Of a DNA stretch of 64,000 nucleotides, positions 14,779-25,612 are shown in pieces (the stretch's first letter is position 1; each line of letters opens with the position of its first letter). The notes below the pieces were generated by a model. It saw nothing but the letters and a program-made list of their open reading frames with translations. It ran no database searches and was not told where the DNA came from. This stretch comes from Xestospongia bergquistia (Eukaryota > Porifera > Demospongiae > Haplosclerida > Petrosiidae). The translations under genes were made by a program, and so were the position numbers. Location: positions 1 through 64,000 of the forward strand of contig OZ014416.1 in NCBI GenBank assembly GCA_963965975.1, given 5' to 3'.

Positions 14779-17500
14779 TGCATTGCAGAACACTGGCCCA
14801 CAACACACTGGCAATCACAACTGTTTCAGTTTCTTTATATATGTACTGAAGATTGTCTTCATGCTCTTGTGGGGCACCTATGAATCTCATTAACGATAAC
14901 TGACCAGCAATGGTCAACTAAATTGGCTGTTTAAATAATTAAAACTATAAGAAACTATATTTTTTTTAAGGGACAAGAATAAACTTATCCAATTTAAGGA
15001 GGAACTGGGCCCCACAAATACACCAGCCTCATCTCTCTTAAAGAGAGACTACCAGCCCTATTCTCTTGTCAGCCTTTGGGATACTCCAAAGAGTAAGTAG
15101 GCTGGTAACCATCTCAGAGGTCTGATGCATTGCAGAACGCTGGCCCACAACACACTGGCAATCACAACTGTTTCAGTTTCTTTATATATGTACTAAAGAT
15201 TGTCTTCATGCTCATGTGGGGCACCTATAAATCTCATTAATGATAACTGACCAGCAATGGTCAACTAAATTGGCTGTTTAAATAATTAAAACTATAAGAA
15301 ACTATATCTTTCTAAGGGACAAGACTAAACTTATCCTATTTAAGGAGGAACTGGGTCCCACAAATACACCAGCCTCATCTCCCTTAAAGAGAGACTACCA
15401 GCCCTATTCTCTAGTCGGCCTTTGGGATACTCCAAAGAGTAAGTAGGCTGGTAACCATCTCAGAGGTCTGATGCATTGCAGAACGCAGGCCCACAACACA
15501 CTGGCAATCACAACTGTTTCAGTTTCTTTATATATGTACTAAAGATTGTCTTCATGCTCATGTGGGGCACCTATAAATCTCATTAACGATAACTGACCAG
15601 CAATGGTCAACTAAATTGGCTGTTTAAATAATTAAAACTATAAGAAACTATATCTTTTTAAGGGACAAGAATAAGGAGGAACTGGGCCCCACAAATACAC
15701 CAGCCTCATCTCCCTTAAAGAGAAACTACCAGCCCTATTCTCTAGTCGGCCTTTGGGATACTCCAAAGAGTAGGCTGGTAACCATCTCAGTGGTCTGATG
15801 CATTGCAGAACGCTGGCCCACAACACACTGGCAATCACAACTGTTTCAGTTTCTTTATATATGTACTAAAGATTGTCTTCATGCTCATGTGGGGCACCTA
15901 TAAATCTCATTAACGATAACTGACCAGCAATGGTCAACTAAATTGGCTGTTTAAATAATTAAAACTATAAGAAACTATATTTTTTTTAAGGGACAAGAAT
16001 AAACTTATCCAATTTAAGGAGGAACTGGGCCCTACAAATACACCAGCCTCATCTCCCTTAAAGAGAGACTACCAGCCCTATTCTCTAGTCGGCCTTTGGG
16101 ATACTCCAAAGAGTAGGCTGGTAACCATCTCAGAGGTCTGATGCATTGCAGAACACTGGCCCACAACACACTGGCAATCACAACTGTTTCAGTTTCTTTA
16201 TATATGTACTGAAGATTGTCTTCATGCTCTTGTGGGGCACCTATGAATCTCATTAACGATAACTGACCAGCAATGGTCAACTAAATTGGCTGTTTAAATA
16301 ATTAAAACTATAAGAAACTATATTTTTTTTAAGGGACAAGAATAAACTTATCCAATTTAAGGAGGAACTGGGCCCCACAAATACACCAGCCTCATCTCTC
16401 TTAAAGAGAGACTACCAGCCCTATTCTCTTGTCAGCCTTTGGGATACTCCAAAGAGTAAGTAGGCTGGTAACCATCTCAGAGGTCTGATGCATTGCAGAA
16501 CGCTGGCCCACAACACACTGGCAATCACAACTGTTTCAGTTTCTTTATATATGTACTAAAGATTGTCTTCATGCTCATGTGGGGCACCTATAAATCTCAT
16601 TAATGATAACTGACCAGCAATGGTCAACTAAATTGGCTGTTTAAATAATTAAAACTATAAGAAACTATATCTTTTTAAGGGACAAGACTAAACTTATCCT
16701 ATTTAAGGAGGAACTGGGTCCCACAAATACACCAGCCTCATCTCCCTTAAAGAGAGACTACCAGCCCTATTCTCTAGTCGGCCTTTGGGATACTCCAAAG
16801 AGTAAGTAGGCTGGTAACCATCTCAGAGGTCTGATGCATTGCAGAACGCAGGCCCACAACACACTGGCAATCACAACTGTTTCAGTTTCTTTATATATGT
16901 ACTAAAGATTGTCTTCATGCTCATGTGGGGCACCTATAAATCTCATTAACGATAACTGACCAGCAATGGTCAACTAAATTGGCTGTTTAAATAATTAAAA
17001 CTATAAGAAACTATATCTTTTTAAGGGACAAGAATAAGGAGGAACTGGGCCCCACAAATACACCAGCCTCATCTCCCTTAAAGAGAAACTACCAGCCCTA
17101 TTCTCTAGTCGGCCTTTGGGATACTCCAAAGAGTAGGCTGGTAACCATCTCAGTGGTCTGATGCATTGCAGAACGCTGGCCCACAACACACTGGCAATCA
17201 CAACTGTTTCAGTTTCTTTATATATGTACTAAAGATTGTCTTCATGCTCATGTGGGGCACCTATAAATCTCATTAACGATAACTGACCATCAATGGTCAA
17301 CTAAATTGGCTGTTTAAATAATTAAAACTATAAGAAACTATATCTTTTTAAGGGACAAGAATAAGGAGGAACTGGGCCTCACAAATACACCAGCCTCATC
17401 TCCCTTAAAGAGAGACTACCAGCCCTATTCTCTAGTCGGCCTTTGGGATACTCCAAAGAGTAGGCTGGTAACCATCTCAGTGGTCTGATGCATTGCAGAA
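14779..17500. repeat. Higher-order repeat with 1363-bp period
   Basis: Monomers from 14779 carry lengths 347, 346, 327 and 343, followed from 16142 by 347, 346, 327 and 327. Shared variants, such as the agagaaact stretch and the minus-strand frame starting ATGATT, recur at a 1363-bp offset. The second copy differs in its fourth monomer. Confidence 0.75.
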
Positions 17501-18874
17501 CGCTGGCCCACAACACACTGGCAATCACAACTGTTTCAGTTTCTTTATATATGTACTAAAGATTGTCTTCATGCTCATGTGGGGCACCTATAAATGTCAT
17601 TAACGATAACTGACCAGCAATGGTCAACTAAATTGGCTGTTTAAATAATTAAAACTATAAGAAACTATATCTTTTTAAGGGACAAGACTAAACTTATCCT
17701 ATTTAAGGAGGAACTAGGCCCCACAAATACACCAGCCTCATCTCCCTTAAAGAGAGACTTCCAGCCCTATCCTCTTGTCAGCCTTTGGGATACTCCAAAG
17801 AGTAAGTAGGCTGGTAACCATCTCAGAGGTCTGATGCATTGCAGAACGCTGGCCCACAAAACACTGGCAATCACAACTGTTTCAGTTTCTTTATATATGT
17901 ACTGAAGATTGTCTTCATGCTCTTGTGGGGCACCTATGAATCTCATTAACGATAACTGACCAGCAATGGTCAACTAAATTGGCTGTTTAAATAATTAAAA
18001 CTATAAGAAACTATATATTTTTTAAGGGACAAGAATAAACTTATCCAATTTAAGGAGGAACTAGGCCCCACAAATACACCAGCCTCATCTCCCTTAAAGA
18101 GAGACTACCAGCCCTATTCTCTTGTCAGCCTTTGGGATACTCCAAAGAGTAAGTAGGCTGGTAACCATCTCAGAGGTCTGATGCATTGCAGAACGCTGGC
18201 CCACAACACACTGGCAATCACAACTGTTTCAGTTTCTTTATATATGTACTGAAGATTGTCTTCATGCTCTTGTGGGGCACCTATGAATCTCATTAACGAT
18301 AACTGACCAGCAATGGTCAACTAAATTGGCTGTTTAAATAATTAAAACTATAAGAAACTATATTTTTTTTAAGGGACAAGAATAAACTTATCCAATTTAA
18401 GGAGGAACTGGGCCCCACAAATACACCAGCCTCATCTCCCTTAAAGAGAGACTACCAGCCCTATTCTCTTGTCAGCCTTTGGGATACTCCAAAGAGTAAG
18501 TAGGCTGGTAACCATCTCAGAGGTCTGATGCATTGCAGAACGCTGGCCCACAACACACTGGAATCACAACTGTTTCAGTTTCTTTATATATGTACTGAAG
18601 ATTGTCTTCATGCTCTTGTGGGGCACCTATGAATCTCATTAACGATAACTGACCAGCAATGGTCAACTAAATTGGCTGTTTAAATAATTAAAACTATAAG
18701 AAACTATATTTTTTTTAAGGGACAAGAATAAACTTATCCAATTTAAGGAGGAACTGGGCCCCACAAATACACCAGCCTCATCTCCCTTAAAGAGAGACTA
18801 CCAGCCCTATTCTCTTGTCAGCCTTTGGGATACTCCAAAGAGTAAGTAGGCTGGTAACCATCTCAGAGGTCTGA

Positions 18875-20936
18875 TGCATTGCAGAACGCTGGCCCACAAC
18901 ACACTGGAAATCACAACTGTTTCAGTTTCTTTATATATGTACTGAAGATTGTCTTAATGCTCTTGTGGGGCACCTATGAATCTCATTAACGATAACTGAC
19001 CAGCAATGGCCAACTAAATTGGCTGTTTAGATAATTAAAAATATAAGAATCTATTTTTTTTTAAGGGACAAGAATAAACTTATCCTATTTAAGGAGGAAC
19101 TGGGCCCCACAAATACACCAGCCTCATCTCCCTTAAAGAGAGACTACCAGCCCTATTCTCTAGTCGGCCTTTGGGATACTCCAAAGAGTAGGCTGGTAAC
19201 CATCTCAGAGGTCTGATGCATTGCAGAACGCAGGCCCACAACACACTGGCAATCACAACTGTTTCAGTTTCTTTATATATGTACTAAAGATTGTCTTAAT
19301 GCTTTTGTGGGGCACCTATGAATCTCATTAACGATAACTGACCAGCAATGGCCAACTAAAGTGGCTGTTTAAATAATTAAAACTATAAGAAACTATATTT
19401 TTTTTAAGGGACAAGAATAAACTTATCCAATTTAAGGAGGAACTGGGCCCCACAAATACACCAGCCTCATCTCCCTTAAAGAGAGACTACCAGCCCTATT
19501 CTCTTGTCAGCCTTTGGGATACTCCAAAGAGTAAGTAGGCTGGTAACCATCTCAGAGGTCTGATGCATTGCAGAACGCTGGCCCACAACACACTGGAAAT
19601 CACAACTGTTTCAGTTTCTTTATATATGTACTGAAGATTGTCTTAATGCTCTTGTGGGGCACCTATGAATCTCATTAACGATAACTGACCAGCAATGGCC
19701 AACTAAATTGGCTGTTTAGATAATTAAAAATATAAGAATCTATTTTTTTTTAAGGGACAAGAATAAACTTATCCTATTTAAGGAGGAACTGGGCCCCACA
19801 AATACACCAGCCTCATCTCCCTTAAAGAGAGACTACCAGCCCTATTCTCTAGTCGGCCTTTGGGATACTCCAAAGAGTAGGCTGGTAACCATCTCAGAGG
19901 TCTGATGCATTGCAGAACGCAGGCCCACAACACACTGGCAATCACAACTGTTTCAGTTTCTTTATATATGTACTAAAGATTGTCTTAATGCTTTTGTGGG
20001 GCACCTATGAATCTCATTAACGATAACTGACCAGCAATGGCCAACTAAAGTGGCTGTTTAAATAATTAAAACTATAAGAAACTATATTTTTTTTAAGGGA
20101 CAAGAATAAACTTATCCAATTTAAGGAGGAACTGGGCCCCACAAATACACCAGCCTCATCTCCCTTAAAGAGAGACTACCAGCCCTATTCTCTTGTCAGC
20201 CTTTGGGATACTCCAAAGAGTAAGTAGGCTGGTAACCATCTCAGAGGTCTGATGCATTGCAGAACGCTGGCCCACAACACACTGGAAATCACAACTGTTT
20301 CAGTTTCTTTATATATGTACTGAAGATTGTCTTAATGCTCTTGTGGGGCACCTATGAATCTCATTAACGATAACTGACCAGCAATGGCCAACTAAATTGG
20401 CTGTTTAGATAATTAAAAATATAAGAATCTATTTTTTTTTAAGGGACAAGAATAAACTTATCCTATTTAAGGAGGAACTGGGCCCCACAAATACACCAGC
20501 CTCATCTCCCTTAAAGAGAGACTACCAGCCCTATTCTCTAGTCGGCCTTTGGGATACTCCAAAGAGTAGGCTGGTAACCATCTCAGAGGTCTGATGCATT
20601 GCAGAACGCAGGCCCACAACACACTGGCAATCACAACTGTTTCAGTTTCTTTATATATGTACTAAAGATTGTCTTAATGCTTTTGTGGGGCACCTATGAA
20701 TCTCATTAACGATAACTGACCAGCAATGGCCAACTAAAGTGGCTGTTTAAATAATTAAAAATATAAGAAACTATATTTTTTTAAGGGACAAGAATAAACT
20801 TATCCTATTTAAGGAGGAACTGGGCCCCACAAATACACCAGCCTCATCTCCCTTAAAGAGAGACTACCAGCCCTATTCTCTAGTCGGCCTTTGGGATACT
20901 CCAAAGAGTAGGCTGGTAACCATCTCAGAGGTCTGA
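18875..20936. repeat. Dimeric higher-order repeat, three copies of about 689 bp
   Basis: Monomer lengths alternate 342 and 347. The variant actggaaatcac occurs at about 18903, 19592 and 20281, exactly 689 bp apart. Variants such as gtcttaatgc and gctgtttaga mark the same dimers. These edge monomers differ from the array core and form their own local family. Confidence 0.85.
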
Positions 20937-21269
20937 TGCATTGCAGAACGCTGGCAATAACAACTGTTTCAGGTTCTTTATATATGTACTGAAGATTGTC
21001 TTCATGCTCTTGTGGGGCACCTATGAATCTCATTAACGATAACTGATTATATAAACAATCACTACAGTTATACTTACAGCTGAAAATGCATGATGAATTA
21101 ATTGTTCTGAATATTCTATTGCTCGAGGAAAGACAGTTTGAACATCCTAGCAATACAAAATATTATACCAAGTATTGTGTGCACTAACTTGAACTAGTGA
21201 ATCAACACCTTTTTCAATGAAATTGTTAAACATGGAGTTGATATCAGACAACAGATCATCAATACCATT
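20921..21269 (-). other. Candidate spliced exons leading into the satellite
   Basis: Three consecutive segments on the minus strand look like exons of one gene. Segment a is 21269-21189 (81 bp, 27 open codons, preceded by an AG). A 42-bp GT...AG gap follows. Segment b is 21146-21078 (69 bp, 23 open codons, begins DVQTVFPRAIEY). Then a 35-bp gap opening GTAAGT and ending ATCAG. Segment c starts at 21042, where satellite homology begins, and reads LSLMRFIGAPQEHEDN in the same frame as the open frame of every monomer. Both unique segments are multiples of three and phase is kept across all junctions. The product is not recognised. An alternative reading without the 35-bp intron gives a hydrophobic stretch (AVSITVVIVYII) and a stop just inside the repeat. 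No start codon or upstream donor is visible; repeats lie immediately upstream. Confidence 0.45.
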
Positions 21270-21297
21270 CTAATCAATCATATTAGGTATAATTTAT

Positions 21298-21592
21298 AAG
21301 ATTTTTGGGGCCAAAATTTTTTAAAATTTAACCCTTTCCTTTTTGGCGCCAAAAATACGCGTATTTTAACCGCTTAGTCACCCCAAAGTCTTCGGAAAAT
21401 TTCAGTCTTAATTTCAAAGATTTTTGGCGCCAAAATTTTTTTTAAATTTAACCCTTTATTTTCTTCGTTTTTTGGCGCCACAAATACGCGTATTTTAACC
21501 ACTTAGTCACTCCAAATGCTTTGTAAAATTTAAGTTATAATTTCTAAGATTTTTGGCGAGAAAAATTTTTTGTATTTAACCCTTTATTTATT
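21298..21592. repeat. 120-bp tandem repeat with GGCGCC and ACGCGT palindromes
   Basis: Two full copies (from about 21298 and 21418) and a partial third (from about 21546) begin with aagatttttgg and run through aaccctttatt. Copy one contains a 16-bp perfect palindrome centred on GGCGCC at 21340-21355 and a 14-bp palindrome centred on ACGCGT at 21353-21366. The GGCGCC unit resembles an E2F-type site, but in this gene-poor setting that is probably incidental. Confidence 0.8.
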
Positions 21593-22490
21593 AACTACAG
21601 TAGTATAGTACTTTTACTTATGTCTATATGATTAAATTATTATCGTTAGAATGAATTTCTGACTATACTGGTTTCTCTCTTCAAATGGCAGCCATTTTAT
21701 TGATTAAAGAAATTCACGAGATCACATTCCTCATGGTCAATGGCATCTCCTATACTTTACTTATGGAAAGTACAACGAATCTTGTTCTTGTGAGTCTGAT
21801 CATATAAAAAATTATGTCAAAAGAACTGGATGATTTGTCAGAAAACCACTTCGCTTTGAAATTTTGAAATCTGACGAGTAATAAGGAAGTTACAGCAAAA
21901 AAATGAAGTGCCAGGTGAATGCAAATGGACTTTAGACCTAAGAAGACAATGGCAATTAGAAATACACTTTAACCATGCTCCATTAGTAAAGCAAGACCAA
22001 GAAGTGTAAGTCTAACTTCTACCACAATAACCCACCAATCAGACTTCATCTGCCACACCCACTGACTATTTTAATTGTGGCTTACTTTGACCACACCTCA
22101 TATTTCAATTATTCCTAGGTCAGCCTAGAATATAAGCCTGACTACACACACAAATATTACAGCTGACACACCTACCAACAATTGGGTGTGGCATATTCTG
22201 ACCACACCTCATATTTCAATTAATCCTTAGGTCAGCACCACGCATAATTATAGTAGACACACCTACCAACTATTGGGTGTGGCTTATTTGGACCACACCT
22301 CATATTTTTATTAATGCTCTAGGTCAGCCCAGAATAGCCTTGGCGTGTTTGGCGGTGGAAACAAGACAACTAATTTGTTGCTTGTGACTTCCTCAGCCTT
22401 CTCCTGGATTATATACTCACCATTTCCCTTACTCTAGAAGGTATAATTGTATTGTACTTTAATTAAAAATACACACTACCAAATCTATGA
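21593..22490. other. Gene-free stretch with short dispersed repeats
   Basis: No convincing coding frame is seen. Between about 22080 and 22330 the phrase gaccacacctcatattt followed by a taggtcagcc-like phrase occurs three times (about 22089, 22200, 22291), each near ggtgtggctta or a related word. These look like decayed copies of one short repetitive element. Confidence 0.55.
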
Positions 22491-23111
22491 CTGTCAAATG
22501 TACCACTCTCAAATGATATACTACCAACAACTACACTTTATGACCTTGTGTAAAATACTAGTAAACTTACACCCTCAGTGGGAAGATAGAAGTGTGTCTT
22601 GAGACAGCAACCCCCAACCTAAAAATCTGTAGAAAAAAAGTTGAAAAAAGAAGAAAAAATATGAAATAATATATAATAAAAATTATAAAATAAAGCATAC
22701 ATTATTGTTACCTCCAACTTACAACCACACCTAGATCCTGGACTCCAACGATGCTATAAAAAGATACAGAAATAAGAAATAATATTACGCTATAACCTAC
22801 TAAGTCAACATAATACACATCACTAACTTACACCCTGAGATGGAGAGATGTGTTTTGGGCAGCAACCCCCAACCTAAAGATCTGTAGAAAAGAATTAAAA
22901 AAAGAAGAAAAAATATGAAATAATATATAATAAAAATTATAAAATAAAGCATACATTATTGTTACCTCCAACTTACTACCACCACACCTAGATTCAGGAC
23001 TCCAACGATGCTACATAAAGAAAGAAGAATAAACAGTAATTATGTAATACAGGCTAACATTACATTACAATATATTGACAGTATATCATTTGAGAGTGGT
23101 ACATTTGACAG
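22491..23111. mobile_element. Non-autonomous element with 31-bp inverted ends
   Basis: The 31-base stretch at 22491-22521 is the exact reverse complement of 23081-23111, and similarity extends more weakly outwards (accaaatc-type sequence left, atttggcagt right). The interior holds no transposase frame. Instead it contains two copies of a unit of about 261 bp starting near 22566 and 22827, each with caacccccaacct and an A-rich tract. Perfect inverted ends around a non-coding interior of about 620 bp fit a non-autonomous DNA transposon. Target-site duplication was not clear by eye, so the superfamily is left open. Confidence 0.7.
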
Positions 23112-24145
23112 TTGTACATTTGGCAGTATCACAAAATAAAAGTTACTGAAGTACTCTTAACAGTTTTACTAACAAATAAGAAACTTACACTTTATAAAGT
23201 CTTTAACCTGTGTGTGTGTGACTCAAACATAAAAAGTTACAATGTTCTGTTATACAGTGTTATGACTTTACTAACAGAATAAACTAAATGTACCTTTAGT
23301 AATCATTAATAACAAACTCTCCAGATTGTTTCACTAGTACATAACATAGACACAACGTAAACTGCCTACAGAATAAAAAATTATATCATCAATAACTATA
23401 ATTGTGTAATTGTGTATGTTACTACATTATGTTACCATGTTATATATGCTAGCAGCATCCATAATACCAAAGACTCCCGAAGTGATCTGGTGTCTACAAT
23501 ATCATATAAAGCAGTTTATAACTAATTAATATTTGGTAACTTTTCATTGCTATTCACGAGATAGGACTAGCATATAATCCTATGAAGAAAGGATATGAAA
23601 ATAGTGATCTGACAAAAGGCTTACTTGAGAAATATTTCTTGTTTTTACCCAAAGTTGTTCTTGCTATCAATAGCACTCAAACATATTATGATTAATATAC
23701 AAATTAATACACAATTTATATGTGTACCTCATATTATGGTGATAGGAGACATTGACATTAAAGAAAATACTGCAATAAACCATGAGCCTATTCTTACAGA
23801 CAAATAAACAGTAAACATGATAATTGACTAACCTCCTTATCAGTAGTCTTACTGCAGTCTGAAAATATACATTGACAAAAATGTGAACAAAATTAAATAG
23901 AATGGATTCTTACAAATATATTTAGACATCAGGCTGTTCCTATAGCCACACACATTTTGCTACCGAGTTTTATAAACTCATTATAAGCCTGTGATAAAGA
24001 GTGAGAGAACACACAATTAATTATACTACAGTCTTACATATTCCTTATTATCCAGAAGTTAGTATACAAATCTGACAATTTATTCAACTCCATGAACACT
24101 TATGAATTAGAAACATATCAATATTGCAATGTAGAATGACAGACC

Positions 24146-24369
24146 TTCAATTCTTCTTTGATTCTTGCTGTAGCAATGTTTGTTTATTGCGCCAAATTCT
24201 GCACAATCACGTGATTTGTAGTATACTGACGTAGTGCACGTATTCAGTATATTATAACTATGACCTGTAGTATACTAAGTCAGTACACTATAAGTTATGT
24301 GAACATATACAATTTTCGGCTATAGTACTATACTGACATTGATGCAGCAAGAATTGAAGAAGGATTGAA
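24146..24369. mobile_element. MITE-like element of about 224 bp
   Basis: The stretch 24146-24170 (ttcaattcttctttgattct and onward) is an imperfect reverse complement of 24345-24369 (cagcaagaattgaagaagga and onward). The interior holds further short palindromic words around gtagtatactgac and aatcacgtgatt. It has no coding capacity. Size and inverted ends suggest a miniature inverted-repeat element. Confidence 0.6.
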
Positions 24370-25612
24370 CTCACAGTTGTTAATAGAGTAGAATATATGT
24401 GACCTAATTTGCGACCACTTCTGTCAAATAAAAAATCTCAGTGTGGACAGAAAAAGTGATTTTTTTTCAAGATTTTGGGGAATTTGAGTTAAACCAAAAA
24501 ACACAATAGTACCTGACAATCATTTTAAAGCGTCTACAAAGCCAAAGTTCATTCTAGAGTAGCACGTAGAAGCATTCGCGTTCCCATATATTAGTGTACG
24601 GTATGCGGGGGTGGAAAATTGAATTCCACTTTCTTCAAAATTAATTTTTGGTAGTAGCCACTGTATATCTTGTTTCTTTAGCAACACATACATTTATCCA
24701 AGGTATCAAACAATTCAGCATTATCTATACTTTAAAATGGTATGAAAATATGAAAATGACAGAAATGACTCAAGTGGTCCCTTTTTGCATATCCAGTCAC
24801 ATATAGTCATACTTACGTTTTAATTCCTGGATAATGAAGAACATGCAAGACTTTGTTATGTAATGTTGTTGTGTTATGTCTCTGAGTGTCATTGATATTT
24901 ACTAACTTGACTATCACCTTGTTTCATAGCTATTGTTTGTAAAGACAGCCTTAATTGATTATCTGTTAAATTTATATCGGATAATTCCACACTACAATGA
25001 TACAATAGACCTATTTCCATAGCAACCAATGGATGATGATAACCTTCATCCAAAAATTCATTGTAAGGTGAAGATGCTCTCTCTCCTTCAACTCCTAATA
25101 AACTACAAGTATCATGCTCCTAAACCCTATCATATAACATCTAATTAAATTAATAATATTATAATTGTCTCCACCTTGTTTGTGGTTGTAACCTCTTAAC
25201 CTTCCAGTTTGGTCCCATTAAAATTGTTTTTCTCACCAATAATCCTTAATTGACTTTTTATAGTAGTATATCTATGCATTGGCTGGTGTAATTAAATTCA
25301 TCCTTTAATTCCTACATTAATTCATTCATCATTAATTTCTCCTTTATTCCTCCTTTAATTTCTGCTTTAAATCATCCTCCTTTGATTATTCCTATATTAA
25401 TTCATCATCTATTAATTCCAGGTTTAGTTTCTCCTCCATTAATTCCTGCTTTAATCCATCCTCATTTAATTTGTAATATTTTAATTCCTCGTCCATTAAT
25501 TCCTGCTTTAATTCCTCCAGTTTTAGTTCATTCTCCTTTAATTTCTGGCTTGTCTAGCTAATAAATAATTCATGAATTAAAAGAGTTAAAAATCACACAC
25601 GTGCATGAAATA
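24370..25612. other. Gene-free stretch with degenerate T-rich repeats upstream of LPCAT3
   Basis: Nothing coding is supported. From about 25290 to 25560 a phrase close to ttaattcctcctttaattca recurs many times with small changes, a degenerate minisatellite of about 20-25 bp. The sequence then reaches the LPCAT3 start codon without an obvious TATA box. Confidence 0.5.

Larger units (their letters stand above)
1..21046. repeat. Satellite array, 62 monomers of about 345 bp
   Basis: Near-identical monomers follow each other head to tail across one third of the window. Using the conserved word tgcattgcag as a phase mark, units start at 1, 345, 692, 1034, 1381 and so on to 20937. Spacings are mostly 342-348 bp, with a recurrent 327-bp class. 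Length classes come from a 4-bp indel (gagtagg versus gagtaagtagg), a variable T run, and a deletion of about 17 bp removing the stretch around taaacttatcc. Copies differ by only a few substitutions, which implies recent homogenisation by unequal exchange or conversion. The array continues past the left edge. The last unit is truncated at 21046, where it meets unique DNA. Each unit carries an open frame on the minus strand (see separate entry). No transposase, integrase or reverse transcriptase is visible in it. Confidence 0.97.

Noticed and set aside
217-18320. About 37 separate short minus-strand genes across the left third
   Set aside because: They are the same frame repeated in each satellite monomer, not independent genes. 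Reported once as a property of the repeat.
1-21046. CRISPR-like array
   Set aside because: Units are 342-348 bp with no unique spacers, and the surrounding genes are intron-rich and animal.
21340-21366. E2F-controlled promoter
   Set aside because: The GGCGCC palindrome recurs in tandem in gene-free DNA, with no adjacent start codon or gene.
23625-23807. 60-codon plus-strand frame
   Set aside because: No homology recognised, AT-driven composition, no splice partners and a gene-free neighbourhood.
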